Positions 63,356 through 64,000 of a stretch of 64,000 bases of DNA are shown one piece after another (the first letter of the stretch is position 1; each line of letters opens with the position of its first letter). Source of the stretch: Tubulanus polymorphus (Eukaryota > Nemertea > Palaeonemertea > Tubulaniformes > Tubulanidae); NCBI RefSeq assembly GCF_964204645.1, contig NC_134033.1:124001-188000 (forward strand). The letters are read 5' to 3'. A program made the translations under genes and the position numbers. The notes beneath the pieces were generated by a model. That model was not told where the DNA came from and searched no databases. It was given only the letters and a program-made list of their open reading frames with translations.

Positions 63356-63935
63356 CAGCAGCAGCAGCAGCAGTAGTAAAATGAATTAGTTTAAACATAT
63401 AGAAAACATTGATAAAGAGGAATTTAATGCTTACTTTGTGAGTAATTTATTTGCGAGTTGTGAATCAGTTTTCGCGATTAGATTCGATAAGAAACCATGA
63501 ACCAAACCTTCAGCCGTATCGGCCTCCTACAAATAGACAATACCGCTGTAAGTAGATGATGTCATAAGGTGATACGTGTAGGCAGCCATGTTTACTCGTG
63601 ATTACTCACATATTTCCCGGAGAGCGATCTCTCGATGGTTCCAGTTTTGTCTCCGGCTCGGAATAAAGTCGTCCACAGATCGCTGCGTAAAATCGCTTGT
63701 TCTCGAGACTCGTGTTCTTCTTGTACAACTGTAGACTTCGGTAAAACTGAAATAAATAAATACTCAAACTGATGATGTCATAGGGGGATTTATAGAGGCA
63801 GCCATACGGAGTATAGAACGTACCTTTCCTGGAGTCTAAAGCTGCTCCGCTGAGTTGACCGAGAACTTTGATACTAGTCATATATAAATCAACTAACCAC
63901 GGCATGTGAATATCAGGAGAACCTTTAGCTGTTAC
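48151..63935 (-). CDS. ZZEF1: ZZEF1 orthologue, 3' part: 31 exons, about 1,537 codons
   Basis: A many-exon gene running leftward; its 5' part lies right of the window. ZZEF1 is a very large protein with an EF-hand, a DOC domain and two adjacent ZZ zinc fingers. The human protein is about 2,960 residues, with the fingers near 1,780-1,880. Here the tandem ZZ pair, about 1,080 codons after it, and the sequence around it fit that family. Every intron joins GT-AG sites in compatible phase, giving one uninterrupted frame to a TGA at 48151. Exons in transcription order are detailed in the next five entries. The N-terminal EF-hand and DOC parts are outside. The precise molecular role is not settled; ZZ fingers of this family are reported to bind histone H3 tails. 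Exon-intron boundaries are from motif and frame only. Confidence 0.88.
48659..48832. repeat. 22-bp minisatellite, ~8 copies, ZZEF1 intron 48623-49021
   Basis: Unit GTTCGAGTTCCACTCC plus SACTGG. It begins next to GGGTTCGAACCCG, which resembles a tRNA B-box. The array length keeps all frames open without implying a protein. Confidence 0.9.
48907..48928 (+). repeat. TTATC pentanucleotide microsatellite
   Basis: About four TTATC units inside the same ZZEF1 intron as the 22-bp array. Confidence 0.8.
49022..50244 (-). CDS. ZZEF1: ZZEF1 C-terminal domain exons
   Basis: Exons 50051-50244, 49244-49513 and 49022-49168. They encode ESQHPFTSACKIS, HIPGATSLHVKFDQRCM, TEEASLTLATSEDL, then WQELQFPGDTLYYEF and NWGYRFTVSG. 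The paired pattern of PGA..L.V.FD..C and PGDTLYYEF...WGY.F is a beta-rich domain that I associate with the ZZEF1 C-terminus and related giant proteins. The last exon uses the donor CA|GTTAGT at 49021. A short open tail beyond it would end in a stop, but the splice to 48622 keeps the frame and is preferred. Confidence 0.82.
49624..50030. repeat. 20-bp minisatellite, ~17 copies, ZZEF1 intron 49514-50050
   Basis: Unit CCAGAACTGTGGAACTGGAK, clean in the centre (49683-49910) and decayed at both ends. It fills nearly the whole intron and stops about 20 bp before the exon at 50051. Confidence 0.92.
50341..58685 (-). CDS. ZZEF1: ZZEF1 exons after the ZZ fingers (13 exons)
   Basis: Exons in order: 58482-58685, 53034-53167, 52674-52954, 52471-52597, 52128-52316, 51899-52010, 51636-51814, 51329-51490, 51172-51252, 51034-51095, 50873-50956, 50617-50797, 50341-50520. 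The first two are separated by a 5.3-kb intron full of repeats. Landmarks are SYIHEHSWLLFSSLALS, INHQERIIGLIGALIPSA, FSYGAKRLAL/F, GLQWAYSVAVILQQLV, MIFSMFILAGFPNVLTIG, VCVEAMWVLALALKALL, a low-complexity Ser/Thr/Lys linker (KTSKTQGAKGGSTSTG), acidic DLDDIDDE-like sequence, EYLIK and TNKAIAILYAREVLMKLL. It is mostly helical, suggesting a repeat scaffold. I see no catalytic motif. Confidence 0.83.
50551..50576 (-). repeat. Short dispersed element with CRE-like core, ZZEF1 intron
   Basis: AATCCCCCTATGACATCATC in the intron 50521-50616. It is the inverse of the TGATGTCATAGGGGGATT element seen in other introns and in every tandem unit. Confidence 0.7.
51491..51635. repeat. Purine-rich low-complexity intron
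   Basis: On the + strand a run of GGGGAGG and GTAATCAC variants (GTAATCACTCTGTGATGGGG, GTAATCACCCCGTGAAGGGG). It is a degenerate tandem repeat of about 30-35 bp. Confidence 0.5.
52073..52127. repeat. Tandem duplication next to a ZZEF1 donor site
   Basis: GCGGGATGTTTTACTGATTG occurs twice, immediately downstream (in transcript sense) of the exon 52128-52316. The duplicated unit therefore begins with a second GTTA-type donor-like sequence. Confidence 0.7.
53206..53345 (+). repeat. 30-bp minisatellite, left piece
   Basis: Four to five units of AGAGAGGCTGGCAGACGGAG plus TTTATGTCAG. The same unit resumes at 58404, about 5 kb away in the same intron. Confidence 0.88.
53392..56720 (+). repeat. 34-bp satellite, ~97 copies, in a ZZEF1 intron
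   Basis: Unit CCGTGCACAAAGGCCAACAG followed by TTAGAGGACTCGAT, uninterrupted for 3.3 kb. Variation is limited to a few sites: GTGCAC/GTACAC, AAGG/AAAG, TTAGAGG/TTACAGG/TTAGGGG and CCGTG/ACGTG. A 36-bp variant with AGAGGCCACTCG occurs three times (near 54749, 55329 and 55569). A 5-bp-longer CAGTTCAGTTAG variant occurs near 53410 and 56007, showing block duplications inside the array. There are no spacers, so it is not CRISPR-like. Confidence 0.95.
56706..58384. repeat. Motif-rich segment: ~15 copies of CCGTGCACNAAGGCC in both orientations
   Basis: Non-tandem sequence with scattered copies of the 34-bp satellite core. + orientation: 56706, 56791, 57132, 57549, 57862, 57975. - orientation: 56725, 56857, 56888, 57156, 57188, 57219, 57908, 58030, 58371. 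Some lie head to head and would form hairpins (56706/56725 with a 4-nt loop, 57132/57156 with a 9-nt loop). Longer modules recur, for example GCACGGAACTTGATAGTTT at 56834 and 57197, and GGGTTAGCGTGAAATT at about 57891 and 58353. Base composition is odd for the window, with CCCCTGGGG- and GGGCCC-rich stretches. No gene is seen. Confidence 0.85.
58404..58466 (+). repeat. 30-bp minisatellite, right piece
   Basis: Two units (GGCTGGCAGACGGAGTTTAT and GTCAGAGAGAGGCTGGCAGA) match the array at 53206-53345 in the same orientation. Confidence 0.85.
58713..58850. repeat. 24-bp minisatellite, ~5-6 copies, ZZEF1 intron 58686-58872
   Basis: Unit GATAATCTGTGGATTAAACC plus TTAG. The first copies are identical, and the last, nearest the exon at 58873, are decayed. 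In sense it reads TTTAATCCACAG, an acceptor-like string. Confidence 0.88.
58873..59984 (-). CDS. ZZEF1: ZZEF1 tandem ZZ zinc-finger exons
   Basis: Exons 59788-59984, 59499-59612 and 58873-58916. The first finger has CDGC, RYRCLECQDIDLCAPCF and HTKDHDVVH. The second has YGCDGCRAF, RIHCADCGDYDLCLGCY and then, after the next splice, HKDSHEVTKF. Both show the ZZ pattern of CxxC pairs, an acidic D-x-D-L-C core, and a closing pair of His. Each finger should bind two zinc ions. The fingers follow each other directly, as in ZZEF1, and the second is split by two introns. The 59788-59984 exon ends in phase 2, matching the G that begins 59499-59612. Confidence 0.92.
58964..59476. repeat. 14-bp minisatellite, ~37 copies, ZZEF1 intron 58917-59498
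   Basis: Unit CCCCTCACCTGTCA, with GTGA and CTCT variants. In the gene's sense strand each unit reads TGACAGGTGAGGGG, so nearly all copies contain CAG|GTGAGG, a close match to the 5' splice-site consensus. Confidence 0.93.
59654..59782. repeat. 21-bp minisatellite, ~6 copies, ZZEF1 intron 59613-59787
   Basis: Unit ACTGAAATCTGATGACTAATG with an ATTATTGATG variant. It fills the intron between the two ZZ exons. In sense it repeats GATTTCAG, an acceptor-like string. Confidence 0.88.
60086..60677. repeat. 23-bp minisatellite, ~26 copies, ZZEF1 intron 59985-60695
   Basis: Unit GATTAGAATCCACCCTGAAC plus YAT/TAA. Variants alternate in recognisable blocks, and the 60200-60330 pattern recurs around 60520-60650, showing a larger internal duplication. 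Confidence 0.92.
60696..63935 (-). CDS. ZZEF1: ZZEF1 exons before the ZZ fingers (9 exons)
   Basis: Exons in order: 63824-63935, 63610-63746, 63435-63526, 63186-63307, 62744-62890, 62571-62644, 62213-62488, 61869-62013, 60696-60961. Together 1,371 bp, 457 codons. Landmarks are MPWLVDLYMTSIKVLGQL, RSDLWTTLFRAGDKTG, ADTAEGLVHGFLSNL, VKYRL-like EKEGDVELSEGIYHAF, the basic-to-helical KRKLSLLLDRQMSRS, FIDGLEGCGLELESK and YMQACLLHLLDIKWQPND. The segment appears helical and has no named domain that I recognise. For 60696-60961 I use the TGTAG acceptor at 60962, because the nearer CAG would put stop codons in frame. An apparent 99-codon frame at 63606-63905 joins true exon, intron and a wrong frame of the next exon. 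Confidence 0.82.
61384..61842. repeat. 24-bp minisatellite, ~19-20 copies, ZZEF1 intron 60962-61868
   Basis: Unit GTACGCAYCTGTTTGGAGAG plus ATGG. All six frames stay open for long stretches because 24 is a multiple of three. The true exon ends at 61869 with ACTG|GTGAAA, so the repeat is intronic. In sense a unit reads CCATCTCTCCAAACAG followed by GTGCGTAC (about eight copies) or ATGCGTAC. Confidence 0.93.
62029..62054 (+). repeat. CAT microsatellite
   Basis: About eight CAT units in the ZZEF1 intron 62014-62212. The same intron also has a G-run at about 62158-62167. Confidence 0.85.
63314..63376 (+). repeat. CAG/CTG trinucleotide repeat in a ZZEF1 intron
   Basis: About 21 triplets, mostly CAG with two TAGTAG interruptions. 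It is read as CTG in the transcript and starts 6 bp upstream of the exon 63186-63307, so it occupies the place of the polypyrimidine tract. Confidence 0.92.
63555..63590 (+). repeat. Short dispersed element, ZZEF1 intron
   Basis: GATGATGTCATAAGGTGATA then GTAGGCAGCCATG, lying in the 83-bp intron 63527-63609. Confidence 0.7.
63771..63806 (+). repeat. Short dispersed element, adjacent ZZEF1 intron
   Basis: GATGATGTCATAGGGGGATT then AGAGGCAGCCAT in the 77-bp intron 63747-63823, so two neighbouring introns hold the same element. Confidence 0.7.
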
Positions 63936-64000
63936 CTGTCAACACATATATAAACATTTCATCACAGGTGGAGGCAGGCTCCTCACAGAGGGCGCTGCCT

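Noticed and set aside
63606-63905. Single 99-codon exon on the - strand
   Set aside because: It crosses a clear intron (63747-63823). The second half is in the wrong frame relative to the spliced product RSDLWTTLFRAGDK.

Overview
The window looks like nuclear DNA of an invertebrate animal. It has a many-exon gene with short GT-AG introns, large tandem repeats, a MITE-like insertion and a palindromic insertion with hammerhead-ribozyme-like motifs. It is moderately AT-rich. A lophotrochozoan such as a mollusc is my guess, but nothing here proves the phylum. No bacterial operons, rRNA, tRNA or CRISPR arrays were found.

Layout. (1) 1-14773: a satellite of about 145 monomers of about 102 bp in several diverged subtypes. 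A block of at least 3.8 kb occurs twice, 7.5-7.8 kb apart. (2) 14777-19660: mostly unassigned. It holds a doubtful + strand terminal exon at the satellite edge and a more believable - strand terminal exon (16112-16347) with a poly(A) signal. (3) 19660-47980: about 28 kb of tandem segmental duplication, with five units of 5.3-6.0 kb plus a partial unit on the left. Each full unit carries three - strand exons of an RNF19 (Dorfin)-type RBR ubiquitin ligase, covering the two transmembrane helices and the following Ser/Gly-rich segment. All copies share a frameshift and an in-frame stop, so an already broken fragment seems to have been amplified. The first four full units also carry a perfect 20-bp inverted repeat holding two TCTCGCGAGA elements. 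The last unit is interrupted by a 365-bp foldback element with hammerhead-like motifs in both arms. (4) 48151-63935: the 3' part of a ZZEF1 orthologue on the - strand. I reconstruct 31 exons, about 1,537 codons including the stop, with consistent phase throughout. They include a tandem pair of ZZ zinc fingers and run to the stop and poly(A) signal; the 5' end lies beyond the window.

The ZZEF1 introns are unusual. At least eight hold different minisatellites (units of 14, 20, 21, 22, 23, 24, 24, 30 and 34 bp). Several units contain splice-signal-like sequence in the sense orientation, most clearly CAG|GTGAGG in the 14-bp array. One 5.3-kb intron holds about 97 copies of a 34-bp unit. Next to it is a 1.7-kb segment with about 15 further copies, in both orientations, of the 15-bp motif at the core of that unit. 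The whole block is bracketed by pieces of one 30-bp minisatellite, as if it had been inserted into it.

ZZEF1 is the only clearly functional gene. The open frames through the satellite and minisatellites arise because 102, 24 and similar unit lengths are multiples of three, or because other units cycle through frames without stops.
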